Assembly (NCBI RefSeq): GCF_003514505.1
Contig: NZ_DOPX01000028.1
Span: 1 to 64,000 of the forward strand
Length of the DNA stretch: 64,000 nucleotides
Reading direction: 5' to 3'
Source of the DNA: Proteiniclasticum sp.
GTDB taxonomy: Bacteria > Bacillota > Clostridia > Clostridiales > Clostridiaceae
The position numbers and the translations under genes are program-made. Shown one piece after another: positions 7,063 to 16,368 of this stretch; positions within the stretch are counted from its first letter, which is position 1; each line of letters opens with the position of its first letter. The notes below the pieces were generated by a model that was not told the origin of the DNA, did not search any database, and worked only from the letters and a program-made list of their open reading frames with translations.

Positions 7063-8835
7063 CTATGACTTCAGTACTGTTCTACCATTGATCACAAGAC
7101 TTCTCTTTCCATCGATGGTCACAAGAGTGCCTTCAGTCAGAACAGACATAGCCTCCAATGCTTCTGCGATGACTGGAATGTCATGTTTCATGGCTTCCAC
7201 AGAGATTTCAGGGGTCACCTGATTGGTTTCTACTATGACTCCTGCAGTCTTATGGATGATATTGAGGTAATCGTCTGTAAGAGCATTCACCACAAGAATA
7301 TCTCCATCAGAAATCTTCTCATCGGCCATCTTGAAATTAATGGCTTTCTTGATGACACCACTGACCACCTGCTTGGTCTCATGGGTCCTCTTTCCTTGCA
7401 GCAGCACATCTCCAATGAGATGAACCTTGATCATATTGGTGGATCCTACAAAGTTTATCGGAAGACCCGCAGTGATGACCACAAGTTCTCCATCCTTCAC
7501 GAAACCTTTTCTCTTAGCGATCTCAGCAGTGCTGTCAATCATTTCGTCTGTGGATTCATAAAGCTCTGCAACAATAGGGTACACGCCCCAGTAAACAGAG
7601 AGCTTTCTTGCCACATTCTTGCTTGGTGTGATGGCAAGAATCGGACACTCCGGTCTGAATCTAGACACGTTTTTCGCTGTGCTTCCTGATACCGTCGCTG
7701 AGATGATGGCAGATGCCCCCAGCTCATAAGCTGTAGTCACACTGGCAAGGGAAATGGCCATGGGCACAGAAGAAGCATGGCTCATCATGAGCTTGGACAG
7801 CACCTTATCGTGCTTGATGCGTCCTTCCACGTCTTCCGAAATCTTCACCATGGTCCTTACTGCTTCTACAGGATACTTGCCATTGGCTGTTTCTCCTGAA
7901 AGCATGATACAGTCGGTGCCATCTAAGATTGCATTGGCCACGTCTGAAACTTCAGCTCTTGTTGGTCTTGGGAAACGGACCATAGACTCCAGCATCTGAG
8001 TTGCTGTGACTACAGGCTTTCCAGCCAAGTTGCACAGTTCAATGATTTTCTTCTGGATTCCAGGCACCTGCTCCAAGGGAATCTCCACGCCCATATCTCC
8101 ACGGGCAACCATGACGCCGTCAGAGTACTTCACAATTTCTTCAACGTTGTCTACGCCTTCCTGGTTCTCAATCTTGGACATCAGGAAAATATCATCCGCT
8201 CCAAGATTTCTGAGCACTTTTCTTATGGCAAGGACGTCGTCTGCTTTACGGATAAACGATGCTGCAACGATATCTACACCCATCTCCACGCCAAAGGCCA
8301 AATCTTCGAGATCCTTCTCGGTGAGCGCAGGAAGCTGCGTCTTGATCCCAGGAAGATTGATCCCCTTATGGTTGGACACTGTACCAGAGTTCAGGATTTT
8401 TGCTTTGATCACGCCTGAAACAAGATCTACGGAAACGACTTCTAATGCGATAAGACCGTCATCGATGAGGATTCTGGATCCCACTTCCACATCTTCCGCA
8501 AGCTTATTGTAGGTCAGAGAAAACTTTGTGGCATCCCCAAGAATCTCTTCCTTGGTATGGATTTCAATGAAATTTCCTTCTTCCAATTGAACTGGAGCAT
8601 CTTTGAAATCGTGGGTTCTGATTTCAGGACCCTTGGTATCAAGAAGAATGGCCACAGTCTTCCCCTGCTCCTCAGCAATCTTTCTTACTCTTTCCATTTT
8701 CATGCGGTGATTCGCGTGGGTATCATGGGAAAAGTTATGTCTGGAAACATTCATACCCGCCTGAATCAGCTCCCGGATGGTTTCCTCACTTTCTGATGTG
8801 GGTCCAATGGTACAGATAATTTTCGTTTTACGCAT
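7063..8835 (-). CDS. pyk: pyruvate kinase with a C-terminal swivel domain
   Basis: It converts phosphoenolpyruvate and ADP to pyruvate and ATP in glycolysis. Visible motifs are KTKIICTIGPTSES, NFSHD, TKGPEIRT, the metal/PEP site MVARGDMGVEIPLEQVPGIQ, and the ATP/K+ region PRPTRAEVSDVANAILDGTD. At about 590 aa it carries the extra C-terminal PEP-utiliser-like domain of Bacillus-type enzymes. There the usual TSHAA His motif reads NQVTPEIS, so no phosphorylatable His is present. The start is the second ATG (8835), six bases after AGGAGG; the ATG at 8841 abuts that site. It follows pfkA by 20 bp and is presumably co-transcribed. Confidence 0.95.
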   Translation of the reverse strand: MRKTKIICTIGPTSESEETIRELIQAGMNVSRHNFSHDTHANHRMKMERVRKIAEEQGKTVAILLDTKGPEIRTHDFKDAPVQLEEGNFIEIHTKEEILGDATKFSLTYNKLAEDVEVGSRILIDDGLIALEVVSVDLVSGVIKAKILNSGTVSNHKGINLPGIKTQLPALTEKDLEDLAFGVEMGVDIVAASFIRKADDVLAIRKVLRNLGADDIFLMSKIENQEGVDNVEEIVKYSDGVMVARGDMGVEIPLEQVPGIQKKIIELCNLAGKPVVTATQMLESMVRFPRPTRAEVSDVANAILDGTDCIMLSGETANGKYPVEAVRTMVKISEDVEGRIKHDKVLSKLMMSHASSVPMAISLASVTTAYELGASAIISATVSGSTAKNVSRFRPECPILAITPSKNVARKLSVYWGVYPIVAELYESTDEMIDSTAEIAKRKGFVKDGELVVITAGLPINFVGSTNMIKVHLIGDVLLQGKRTHETKQVVSGVIKKAINFKMADEKISDGDILVVNALTDDYLNIIHKTAGVIVETNQVTPEISVEAMKHDIPVIAEALEAMSVLTEGTLVTIDGKRSLVINGRTVLKS

Positions 8836-8855
8836 GTTCATCCTCCTATTTTTTC

Positions 8856-9812
8856 TTATACAAGGTCCATGGCAATCTGATAGAGTTTTTCATTAAAAGG
8901 TCTTGTCATGCTCAGCGCTTCATGGATATCATAATCTACAATATCTCCTTTTACAGTTCCGATGACTCTTGCGGATTTACCTTCTATCAGAAGCTCCACC
9001 GCACGGTGTCCCATACGGGTAGCAAGAATTCTGTCATAGGCTGTAGGCATGCCGCCTCTCTGAATATGGCCCAGTACGGTAGTTCTTGTCTCTATACCTG
9101 ACACATCTTCAATCTCTTTTGCAATCTCTTCAGAATTTCCGACACCTTCAGCAATGACCACCAGGTTGTGGTGCTTCTTGTGTCTTTTTCCGTCCATGAC
9201 GGTTTTGATGATTTCATCTTTGCTGTATTTCTTTTCCGGAACCAGAATGGTGGTGGCTCCACCGGCAATTCCTGCATATAGTGCAAGATCTCCACAGTTT
9301 CTTCCCATAACTTCCACCACAGAGACTCTCTGATGGGAGGAAGAGGTATCACGGATTTTATTGATGGCATCAATGACAGTATTCTGGGCAGTGTCAAATC
9401 CAATGGTACGGTCCGTATAAGCCATGTCATTATCGATGGTTCCAGGAATCCCTATGGTTTTGATGCCAAGATCGGATAATCCCTTCGCCCCCATGAAGGA
9501 TCCATCTCCACCAATGACCACAAGCCCTTCTATGCCATACACTCTCAGCACCTGCGCAGCCTTTTCGCGAACCTTAGGATCCGCAAACTCAGGGAATCTG
9601 GCAGTTTTCAGGATGGTTCCACCCTTCTGGATGATATCAGACACAGAACTTCTGTCCATAGGAAGGATTTCTCCCTCATGGAGCCCTAAGTATCCTTTGT
9701 AAATCCCCATGACTTCTATATTGTTCACAAGAGCAGTACGTACAACAGCTCGGATGGCCGCATTCATTCCTGGCGCGTCGCCACCGCTGGTCAGTATCCC
9801 AATTTTCTTCAT
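8856..9812 (-). CDS. pfkA: ATP-dependent 6-phosphofructokinase
   Basis: The 318-aa enzyme phosphorylates fructose 6-phosphate to the 1,6-bisphosphate. The N-terminus LTSGGDAPGMNAAIRA and the IGGDGSF motif (Gly after GGD, which marks ATP rather than pyrophosphate as donor) are present, as are the catalytic PGTIDND motif and MGRNCGDLAL for substrate binding. Length equals the short bacterial PfkA type. The ATG follows GGAGGGTATATAAAA. With pyk it forms the classical Firmicutes pfkA-pyk operon and has its own promoter at 9878-9906. Confidence 0.97.
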   Translation of the reverse strand: MKKIGILTSGGDAPGMNAAIRAVVRTALVNNIEVMGIYKGYLGLHEGEILPMDRSSVSDIIQKGGTILKTARFPEFADPKVREKAAQVLRVYGIEGLVVIGGDGSFMGAKGLSDLGIKTIGIPGTIDNDMAYTDRTIGFDTAQNTVIDAINKIRDTSSSHQRVSVVEVMGRNCGDLALYAGIAGGATTILVPEKKYSKDEIIKTVMDGKRHKKHHNLVVIAEGVGNSEEIAKEIEDVSGIETRTTVLGHIQRGGMPTAYDRILATRMGHRAVELLIEGKSARVIGTVKGDIVDYDIHEALSMTRPFNEKLYQIAMDLV

Positions 9813-9877
9813 TTTTATATACCCTCCTAAAGAGGCAGAAGAGGTTCTCTTCCGTCCATTAAAATTTAGCCCATCTT

Positions 9878-9906
9878 ATTGTATCTCTAAAATGAAATGA
9901 TTTCAA
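9878..9906 (-). promoter_or_regulatory. pfkA-pyk promoter
   Basis: TTGAAA (9901-9906) and TACAAT (9878-9883) are 17 bp apart on the minus strand, 66 bp before pfkA. This is a near-consensus sigma-A promoter. Confidence 0.75.
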
Positions 9907-9966
9907 GATGATGCTCTGCCGCGAGAAAAAGTTAATATCTCCATGATACCACCGTCTGGACTTTTC

Positions 9967-12900
9967 CTAAGATTCAACCACTTTGACATTATCCTCTCCA
10001 AGTTTTTCCTCCAGCATCTTTACAATGGGGGACCATTCATCCACCCACAGATCCCTGGACAGCTGCATCACTTCTCTGGTCTTGGAAGAAACCACATGGA
10101 CTGGCATTTCTCCATGGAAGGTTTTAAACACCGTTCGTAAAGTCTTCACCATCAGTCTTGCTTCTTCCATATCCTTAAACCTCAGGTAGAGCTTTTTCTT
10201 TTTCTCCTCCAGGTTTCCGATGGACTCCACAATGATCTTTGTATTCTCTTCCTCTTTAATGGAAACTCTACCCCGGATCAGCACAATACGGTCTTCTTTC
10301 AGCTCTGAAACTACTTTTTCGTAGGCTTTCGGAAACACAATGCACTCGATGACACCAGACAGATCCTCCAGCATCAGAAAGGCCATCATAGAAGAGTTTC
10401 TTGTGATTTTCCTCGTGATGTTTCTCATGAGTCCCCCAAGAATCACCCGGTCACCGTCTTTCAGATCTTTCTCATGAAGAACCGCATCCGCAAACATAGA
10501 GGCTTCATCCCGGACATCATCCAGGATGCTGTGATCCTCCGTGAGGATATCCGACACTTTGTGGCTGACACTTCTTGCCAGCCTGTCCTCATACTCATCC
10601 AACGGATGACCCGAGAGGTACATCCCTGTCATTTCCTTTTCCATGAACAGCAGGTCCTTATGCCTGAACTCCTTAAGGTTTGGATAGGAAATGGTCATCA
10701 TTTCCTCCTCTTCCAGAAGATCTCCAAACAAAGAGACCTGACCTTCAATATTTTTTCTGTTTTTCTGCGTGAAGCTGTCCATGATCTTCTCATAAACCGC
10801 CAGCATCTGCGCTCTGTTTCCATCGAGTCCATCAAAAACCCCCGCACGGATCAGCGCTTCCACTGCTCGTTTATTAAGACTTCCATTGGTGTTTCTCTCG
10901 AGAAAATCCATCAGTGTCTTATATACGCCGCCGGATCTTCTGTTTTCCACCAGGGACTCCACCATCTGCTTACCGACACCCTTGATGGCGCCGAGGCCAA
11001 AGACAATCTTCCCATCCTTTACCTTGTATTTCCATTCAGACAAGTTGACGTCTGGAGCATCCACTTCAATGCCCAAACCTTTGGCAAATCTAAGATAAGC
11101 GTAGCATTTATCCGCATTGCCCAGGAAGGAGTTCAGCATAGCTGCTGTAAACTCAGCAGGGTAATACCGCATGAGATAGGCCGTCTGATAACCGATGACC
11201 GCATAGGCTGCCGCATGCGCTTTATTGAAGGCATAGCTTGCAAAATCCATCATCTGGTTGAAGATGGTGTTGGCTACCTGCTCAGAGATTCCATTTCGAA
11301 CACAGCCAGGCACAATGACATTTCCATTTTCATCATCCAGTCCATAAATAAAGTTCTTTCGCTCTTCTTCCATGACATCATGCTTCTTCTTGCTCATGGC
11401 TCGCCTTACAAGATCAGACCTTCCCAGAGAGTATCCTGCAAGGTCCCGCACAATTTGCATCACTTGCTCCTGGTAAATTATAACTCCGTAAGTGACTGAA
11501 AGAATAGGCTCCAGTTCTGGACAAAGATAGGTGACTTTTTCCGGATGGTTCTTATTTTCGATGTATCTTGGAATCTCCGCCATAGGTCCTGGACGGTATA
11601 GAGAAATGCCCGCGATGATGTCTTCTAAAGAGTCTGGTTTCAGCTCCTTCATGAAGCTTGTCATGCCCGCAGACTCCAGCTGGAAAACCCCCACGGTTTT
11701 TCCTTCTCCAATCATCTTATAGACCTCAGGGTCCTGAAGAGGCAGGTTGTCGATATCAATGTCCACGCCTCTATTGTCTTTCACCATATCCACGGTATCC
11801 CGCATGACGGTGAGAGTACGAAGACCCAGGAAGTCCATTTTCAAAAGTCCAAGTTCTTCCAAGGTGTTCATGGTGAACTGCGTTACAATGGACTCCTCAT
11901 TTTTCTGAAGCGGAACATAATTCACCAGCGGCTTTTCAGAAATCACAACTCCTGCCGCATGGGTGGAGGCGTGTCTTGAAAGACCTTCCAGCTTCTTTGC
12001 GATGTCTAGAAGCTCCATGACACGCCCATCACTTTCATAGGCGCGTTTCAGTTCCGGATTCATCTCAATGGCTCCTTCTAAAGTAATGCCCAGAACCGTT
12101 GGAATCATCTTGGCGATCTGATCCACTTCCCCATAGGGGTAGTTCATGGCTCTGCCCACATCCCGGATACAAGCTCTTGCAGCCATGGTACCAAAGGTGA
12201 TGATCTGAGCCACATTGTCTGCTCCATATTTTCCTACCACATAGTCAATGACTTCACCTCGCCTTTCGTAGCAAAAGTCCGAATCGATATCCGGCATGGA
12301 GATTCTTTCCGGATTGAGAAAACGCTCGAAAAGCAGCTGATACTTGATGGGGTCAATCTTCGTGATGTTGAGGCAATAGGACACACAAGACCCCGCAGCG
12401 CTTCCTCTGCCGGCGCCAGTGGCTATGCCATGGTCATTGGCGAACTTGATGAAGTCCCATACGATGAGGAAATAATCCACATATCCCATATCATTCATGA
12501 TCTTCAGCTCATAATCTATTCTTGTGATGATCTCCTTCTGCTCTTTCTCCACCAGACCTCTCAGCTCTTCCACATGAATAGGCTTACCCCGATAGGCTGA
12601 GAAGGCATCATACTTCTCCACCATCCCTTCGTAGGTCCTTTCTGTGAGATAGGTGTAAGGGTCCGCTCCTTCTGGCAGCGGGAACTTTGGCAGCTTCGAC
12701 ACGTGGAACTCATAGTCAAAGCTGCACATCTCCGCAATTTTCACCGTATTCTCCAGAGCTTCCGGTACATGGGAAAAGAGATCTTCCATTTCCTCATAGG
12801 ACTTCAGATAGAACTCATCGGAAGGATACCGCATACGGTTCTCTTCCTCCACTGTTTTTCCTGTCTGTATGCAAAGAAGAATGTCATGGGCTCTGGCATC

Positions 12901-13539
12901 TTCTTTCTTCAGGTAATGAACATCATTGGTGCAGACAAGAGGGATCCCAAGTTCTTTGGCCAAAGCGATGTTCAGCTTATTGACCTTTCTCTGCTCCTCC
13001 AGTCCATGGTCTTGAAGCTCCAGATAATAATCCTCCCCGAACAGTCCATGATAGAACTTCGCGGCTTCCTTGGCTCTATCCGGCATCCCCAGATTGAAAA
13101 ACTCCTGCACTTCGCCACCGAGACAAGCAGAAAGACAAATAAGCCCTTCTGAATGCTTCTCCAGAAAAGCGTGGTCTACCCTTGGTTTATAGTAAAACCC
13201 AGACAAGGAGGCTTCCGACACAATCTTCATGAGATTCTCATAGCCCCTCTCGTTCTTTACGAGAAGAACAAGATGGTGGGTCGTATTCTCCGGATCCTGG
13301 TTCTTGATGTTCATATCTTTCGCAGCCACATAGATTTCACAGCCGATGATGGGCTTGATGCCTGCTTTTTTTGCTTCTTTGTAAAAATCCACACAGCCGT
13401 ACATGGAGCCATGGTCCGTAATGGCCACATGCTTCATGCCCAGTTCTTTCACACGGCTGATGATTCCGCTGATCTTCGCCGAGCCATCCAGAAGACTGTA
13501 TTCTGTATGAAGGTGAAGATGGGCAAATGGTTTATCCAT
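9967..13539 (-). CDS. dnaE: DNA polymerase III alpha subunit DnaE
   Basis: The 1190-aa replicative polymerase of the DnaE type has an N-terminal PHP domain (HLHLHTEYSLLDG, then ITDHGSMYG). The C-family polymerase core includes GAGRGSAAGS (residues 376-385) and the catalytic PDIDSDF (416-422), followed by SRHASTHAAGVVIS and VGVFQLESAGM. Helix-hairpin-helix and OB-fold parts follow (VILGGLMRNITRK, then LEDLSGVIECIVFP). In Firmicutes DnaE usually works beside PolC, which is not in this window. The start has AAAGGACT nine bases upstream. It probably shares transcription with the upstream whiA genes; no separate promoter was seen. Confidence 0.96.
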   Translation of the reverse strand: MDKPFAHLHLHTEYSLLDGSAKISGIISRVKELGMKHVAITDHGSMYGCVDFYKEAKKAGIKPIIGCEIYVAAKDMNIKNQDPENTTHHLVLLVKNERGYENLMKIVSEASLSGFYYKPRVDHAFLEKHSEGLICLSACLGGEVQEFFNLGMPDRAKEAAKFYHGLFGEDYYLELQDHGLEEQRKVNKLNIALAKELGIPLVCTNDVHYLKKEDARAHDILLCIQTGKTVEEENRMRYPSDEFYLKSYEEMEDLFSHVPEALENTVKIAEMCSFDYEFHVSKLPKFPLPEGADPYTYLTERTYEGMVEKYDAFSAYRGKPIHVEELRGLVEKEQKEIITRIDYELKIMNDMGYVDYFLIVWDFIKFANDHGIATGAGRGSAAGSCVSYCLNITKIDPIKYQLLFERFLNPERISMPDIDSDFCYERRGEVIDYVVGKYGADNVAQIITFGTMAARACIRDVGRAMNYPYGEVDQIAKMIPTVLGITLEGAIEMNPELKRAYESDGRVMELLDIAKKLEGLSRHASTHAAGVVISEKPLVNYVPLQKNEESIVTQFTMNTLEELGLLKMDFLGLRTLTVMRDTVDMVKDNRGVDIDIDNLPLQDPEVYKMIGEGKTVGVFQLESAGMTSFMKELKPDSLEDIIAGISLYRPGPMAEIPRYIENKNHPEKVTYLCPELEPILSVTYGVIIYQEQVMQIVRDLAGYSLGRSDLVRRAMSKKKHDVMEEERKNFIYGLDDENGNVIVPGCVRNGISEQVANTIFNQMMDFASYAFNKAHAAAYAVIGYQTAYLMRYYPAEFTAAMLNSFLGNADKCYAYLRFAKGLGIEVDAPDVNLSEWKYKVKDGKIVFGLGAIKGVGKQMVESLVENRRSGGVYKTLMDFLERNTNGSLNKRAVEALIRAGVFDGLDGNRAQMLAVYEKIMDSFTQKNRKNIEGQVSLFGDLLEEEEMMTISYPNLKEFRHKDLLFMEKEMTGMYLSGHPLDEYEDRLARSVSHKVSDILTEDHSILDDVRDEASMFADAVLHEKDLKDGDRVILGGLMRNITRKITRNSSMMAFLMLEDLSGVIECIVFPKAYEKVVSELKEDRIVLIRGRVSIKEEENTKIIVESIGNLEEKKKKLYLRFKDMEEARLMVKTLRTVFKTFHGEMPVHVVSSKTREVMQLSRDLWVDEWSPIVKMLEEKLGEDNVKVVES

Positions 13540-13578
13540 AAATTCAGTCCTTTCTATACCAAAGACAAATAGAGGTTC

Positions 13579-13869
13579 CTATGCGCTGAAGTCACAGGCT
13601 TTGGAATCTTCAAGCATGGGTCTTAAGTGCGCCAGCACCTCATCCACATGGTACGGATGCACCTGATACTCATCCATGGCTTCTTTGGAGTCAAAACCTG
13701 AAATGAGGCAGATGTCGTAGCTTCTTCCCGTGAACAACTCATCTTGACCTACCACCAGATGCTTCAGCTGGGGGATGTTTCCCTCCATGGCCTGAAGCAG
13801 CCCCTTTGCCTTTTCCATATTCTCTTTAGAGTTTTCTTTTAACTTGAACATCACAACATGATAAAACAT
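13579..13869 (-). CDS. Dabb-family (stress-responsive A/B barrel) protein
   Basis: This is a 96-aa single-domain protein. FYHVVMFKLKE at the start, the central SYDICLISGFDSKEAMDEYQVHP and VDEVLAHLRPML match the dimeric alpha/beta barrel (Dabb) family, whose bacterial members are mostly of unknown function. It sits 39 bp before dnaE and 47 bp after the CBS protein on the same strand, so it is probably a passenger of that operon. No catalytic residues can be assigned. Confidence 0.8.
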   Translation of the reverse strand: MFYHVVMFKLKENSKENMEKAKGLLQAMEGNIPQLKHLVVGQDELFTGRSYDICLISGFDSKEAMDEYQVHPYHVDEVLAHLRPMLEDSKACDFSA

Positions 13870-13916
13870 ATGATTTCCCCCTATTTACTCCATGTGCTTT
13901 CTTTACACCTTCGTTC

Positions 13917-15215
13917 TTACTCATCCAGCGTATGCAAAATACTGAGTCTGGATGTGGCAATGAGCTTGTCTCTTGATTTCAGATTCACATCCACTTTAGA
14001 GTGGAGCTTAGATGTCTTGATGATGTTGATCTCCATGGTGAACTTCGCATCAATGCCCAGCACTTCATAAAAGTCCGTAGCGCATTTATCCAGGCTGCAG
14101 CTGTAGTACTGGTTCTGAAGATGGGAGATGGCAGTCTTTGACATGAGCATGGAAAGGAGTCCTCTGGAAGCATTACCCAAGGGATCCAGAAACTCTGCCG
14201 TCACCACGCCACTGTAGTAGAACTTCCCTTCTCTTTTTTCCACCGTCAAGTGCCGGATGATCTTATCCTCCATGGTATCTGTTTCCATGGGCTTCATATG
14301 ACGCTCCTGAAGAGCTTTCAGGATGTCCGTTCTCGTAATGACGCCCACAAGGACTCCATCTTCAGTCACAGGACACAGCGGAAGATTTTCCCAGTCCATG
14401 ATGTGTGCCACATAGGATACCGTGGTCTTGGGCGTTACAGAAAGATTCACCTTGCGGAGCACCTCTCCCACCCGGTCACTGTCTTCTCTGCCAAGGGTTT
14501 CCTTGGGGGTGATAATGCCCTGGACCACCATTTTCTCATCCACCACCGGAAACTTTTCATGGCCAGAACGCTCAGACAGCCTGATATAGTCATGGATGGT
14601 GTCCCGCACTGTCAGATGATAGGTTTCCTTCTGGATGATGTCTTTCACATAGGGAATGGTCTGTTTGATGAGATTTTCTGAGATGCCACGATTGATCATG
14701 GATGCTGTGGTGAATGTGTCATAGGAACAGGAGATGATTGGAATCTTCAGCCTGTCCGCCAGGGCCACATTCTTCTCCGAAGCTTTGAAGCCACCGGTGA
14801 TGAGCACACCAACCCCCATGTTGAGGGCAAGGCTATGCACTTCATCCCGGTTGCCCACAATGAGAAGGCCACCAACTGTGAGATACTTTTTCATGGCTTC
14901 CATGGTCATGGCTCCGATGTTGAACCTGTAGATGGTCTTTTCAATGCCATCTCTGCCACCAAGAAGCTCTCCATCTACTATACGGATGATCTCATTGTAG
15001 GTGATGGATTCGATCTTTTTCTCTTTTTCACTCTCCACACGGATGGTTCCTGTTCGGGGAAGGGTTTCCAGATACCCTTCCTCCTCCATGAGCTTAATGG
15101 CTTTATAAGCCGTGGCATCACTGACTCCCCGGTCTTTTGCCAGGGTTCTGACAGAGAGTTTTGTGCCCAGCTGCATTTCTTTAATATGTTCCATGATACG
15201 GTCGATCTTCGCCAT
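13917..15215 (-). CDS. HTH-DRTGG-CBS-hotdog protein, YtoI-like
   Basis: The 432-aa protein has four parts. A winged HTH covers residues 1-60 (VRTLAKDRGVSDATAYKAIKLMEEEGYL). A DRTGG domain follows (about 75-185, including GGLLIVGNRDEVHSLAL and GVLITGGF). Then comes a CBS pair (about 195-310) that may bind adenine nucleotides. The C-terminal part looks like a hotdog thioesterase-like domain (FTMEINIIKTSKLHSKVDV). This is the YtoI layout of Firmicutes, whose ligand and targets are unknown. Its ATG shares one base with the whiA stop (TAATG), so translation is coupled; AGGGAGG lies inside whiA. A nucleotide-sensing regulator is inferred. Confidence 0.85.
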   Translation of the reverse strand: MAKIDRIMEHIKEMQLGTKLSVRTLAKDRGVSDATAYKAIKLMEEEGYLETLPRTGTIRVESEKEKKIESITYNEIIRIVDGELLGGRDGIEKTIYRFNIGAMTMEAMKKYLTVGGLLIVGNRDEVHSLALNMGVGVLITGGFKASEKNVALADRLKIPIISCSYDTFTTASMINRGISENLIKQTIPYVKDIIQKETYHLTVRDTIHDYIRLSERSGHEKFPVVDEKMVVQGIITPKETLGREDSDRVGEVLRKVNLSVTPKTTVSYVAHIMDWENLPLCPVTEDGVLVGVITRTDILKALQERHMKPMETDTMEDKIIRHLTVEKREGKFYYSGVVTAEFLDPLGNASRGLLSMLMSKTAISHLQNQYYSCSLDKCATDFYEVLGIDAKFTMEINIIKTSKLHSKVDVNLKSRDKLIATSRLSILHTLDE

Positions 15216-16165
15216 TAGAGTCCTCCCTTTCTCAGTTCATCTGCAATCTTTTCTATTTTTCTCAATCTATGGTTCACTCCGGATTTCCCAACCGGCGGAT
15301 CGAGCATTTCTCCAAGCTCCTTCAATGACTCATCTGGATATTCAAGCCGCAGCTCTGCAATATCACGCAGGGGCTTTGAGAGTCTTTTCAGACCAATCTC
15401 CTTTTCGATGAGCTTAATGGATTCCACTTGCCGAACCGCTGCATTAACGGTCTTTGAAAGGTTTGCTGTCTCGCAGTTCACCAGTCGGTTCACATTGTTC
15501 CTCATATCTTTGACAATGCGGACATTTTCGAACTCAAAAAGACTATTGTAGGCACCGATGATGGAAAGAATATCCACGATCTGTTCTCCCTCTTTCAGGT
15601 AGACAATGTGGGAGTTCTTTCGGGCGATGACCTTTGAAGTCAGCCCATAGGAATTAATCAGCTCTTTCAGCTCTTCTGCAAGTTCCAGAGAGTTCACCAC
15701 AAACTCCAGATGATAGGCTTTCTCCGGATTTGACACACTGCCAGATCCCAGAAAGGAGCCTTTGATATAGGCTTTCTTCAGCGCATCCGTATGCACCAGA
15801 TTGGGACTGATGGAGTAGTTCAGCCCCACAGCGCCTTCCTCTTCCTTCAGTATTCCTGTCTCCAGAAGAAGTTCCCGAAGGCCCATATCCTCGGAGATGA
15901 CAATCACATAGACATTGTTTTTCTTGAGAGATCCGGATTTTTTCACGAGAAGCCTTCCATGAATTTTCAAATGGTCCTTGAGAAGCTTAAAAATAAACCT
16001 CGCTGTGGAGGGGTTCTCCGTAGTGATTTTAAACGACAGCTTCGCAGACCCAAAGGCCAGGGTTCCGGATAGACGCATGATGGCGGATAAAAGAGCAATG
16101 ATTTCTGCCCTTGTAATTTCTGTATTTTTCGTGATTTCATTTTTCACTGTAGAGGAAAAAGACAT
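15215..16165 (-). CDS. whiA: sporulation/cell-division regulator WhiA
   Basis: The product is 316 aa from ATG 16165, five bases after GGTGAG; a GTG at 16174 is the alternative. The N-terminal part is the LAGLIDADG-like fold (KGSFLGSGSVSNPEKAYHLEF). The C-terminal part is a DNA-binding helix-turn-helix (ELRLEYPDESLKELGEML, then KSGVNHRLRKIEKIA). WhiA is a DNA-binding protein that affects division and chromosome segregation in Gram-positives. It is normally encoded next to yvcK and rapZ; yvcK lies 200 bp upstream here but rapZ is missing. Confidence 0.93.
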   Translation of the reverse strand: MSFSSTVKNEITKNTEITRAEIIALLSAIMRLSGTLAFGSAKLSFKITTENPSTARFIFKLLKDHLKIHGRLLVKKSGSLKKNNVYVIVISEDMGLRELLLETGILKEEEGAVGLNYSISPNLVHTDALKKAYIKGSFLGSGSVSNPEKAYHLEFVVNSLELAEELKELINSYGLTSKVIARKNSHIVYLKEGEQIVDILSIIGAYNSLFEFENVRIVKDMRNNVNRLVNCETANLSKTVNAAVRQVESIKLIEKEIGLKRLSKPLRDIAELRLEYPDESLKELGEMLDPPVGKSGVNHRLRKIEKIADELRKGGL

Positions 16166-16184
16166 ATAGCTCACCAGCCTGTTT

Positions 16185-16213
16185 TATTATAGTTCGATAA
16201 TTCTCTGTATCTT
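16185..16213 (-). promoter_or_regulatory. possible whiA promoter
   Basis: A perfect -10 TATAAT lies at 16185-16190 on the minus strand, 20 bp before the whiA start. The -35 is poor (AAGATA at 16208-16213, 17 bp away). Confidence 0.4.
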
Positions 16214-16305
16214 CTGTATTTTTCAAGACAGTTTTAGTACAGCTGACCCTTCAATTATAACATAAACCATCCCTGGTGCATCGCAAAAAGACCCCTTTAC
16301 GTCGT

Positions 16306-16359
16306 ATAAAATTAGACCGAAAGCTCTGACTGCACATCAAAGATTCCGGTCTAATTTTA
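16306..16359 (-). terminator. hairpin after yvcK
   Basis: TAAAATTAGACCG and CGGTCTAATTTTA form a 13-bp inverted repeat with a long loop just after the yvcK stop. It separates yvcK from whiA and could stop transcription in either direction, because the stem itself ends in A/T runs. Confidence 0.65.
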
Positions 16360-16368
16360 CATTCAATC

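Noticed and set aside
10474..11499. Plus-strand 341-codon ORF
   Set aside because: It is antisense to dnaE across conserved polymerase motifs, without start signals.
13579..13869. Monooxygenase or EthD enzyme
   Set aside because: The fold fits the broad Dabb family, but no residues specific to those enzymes are visible.
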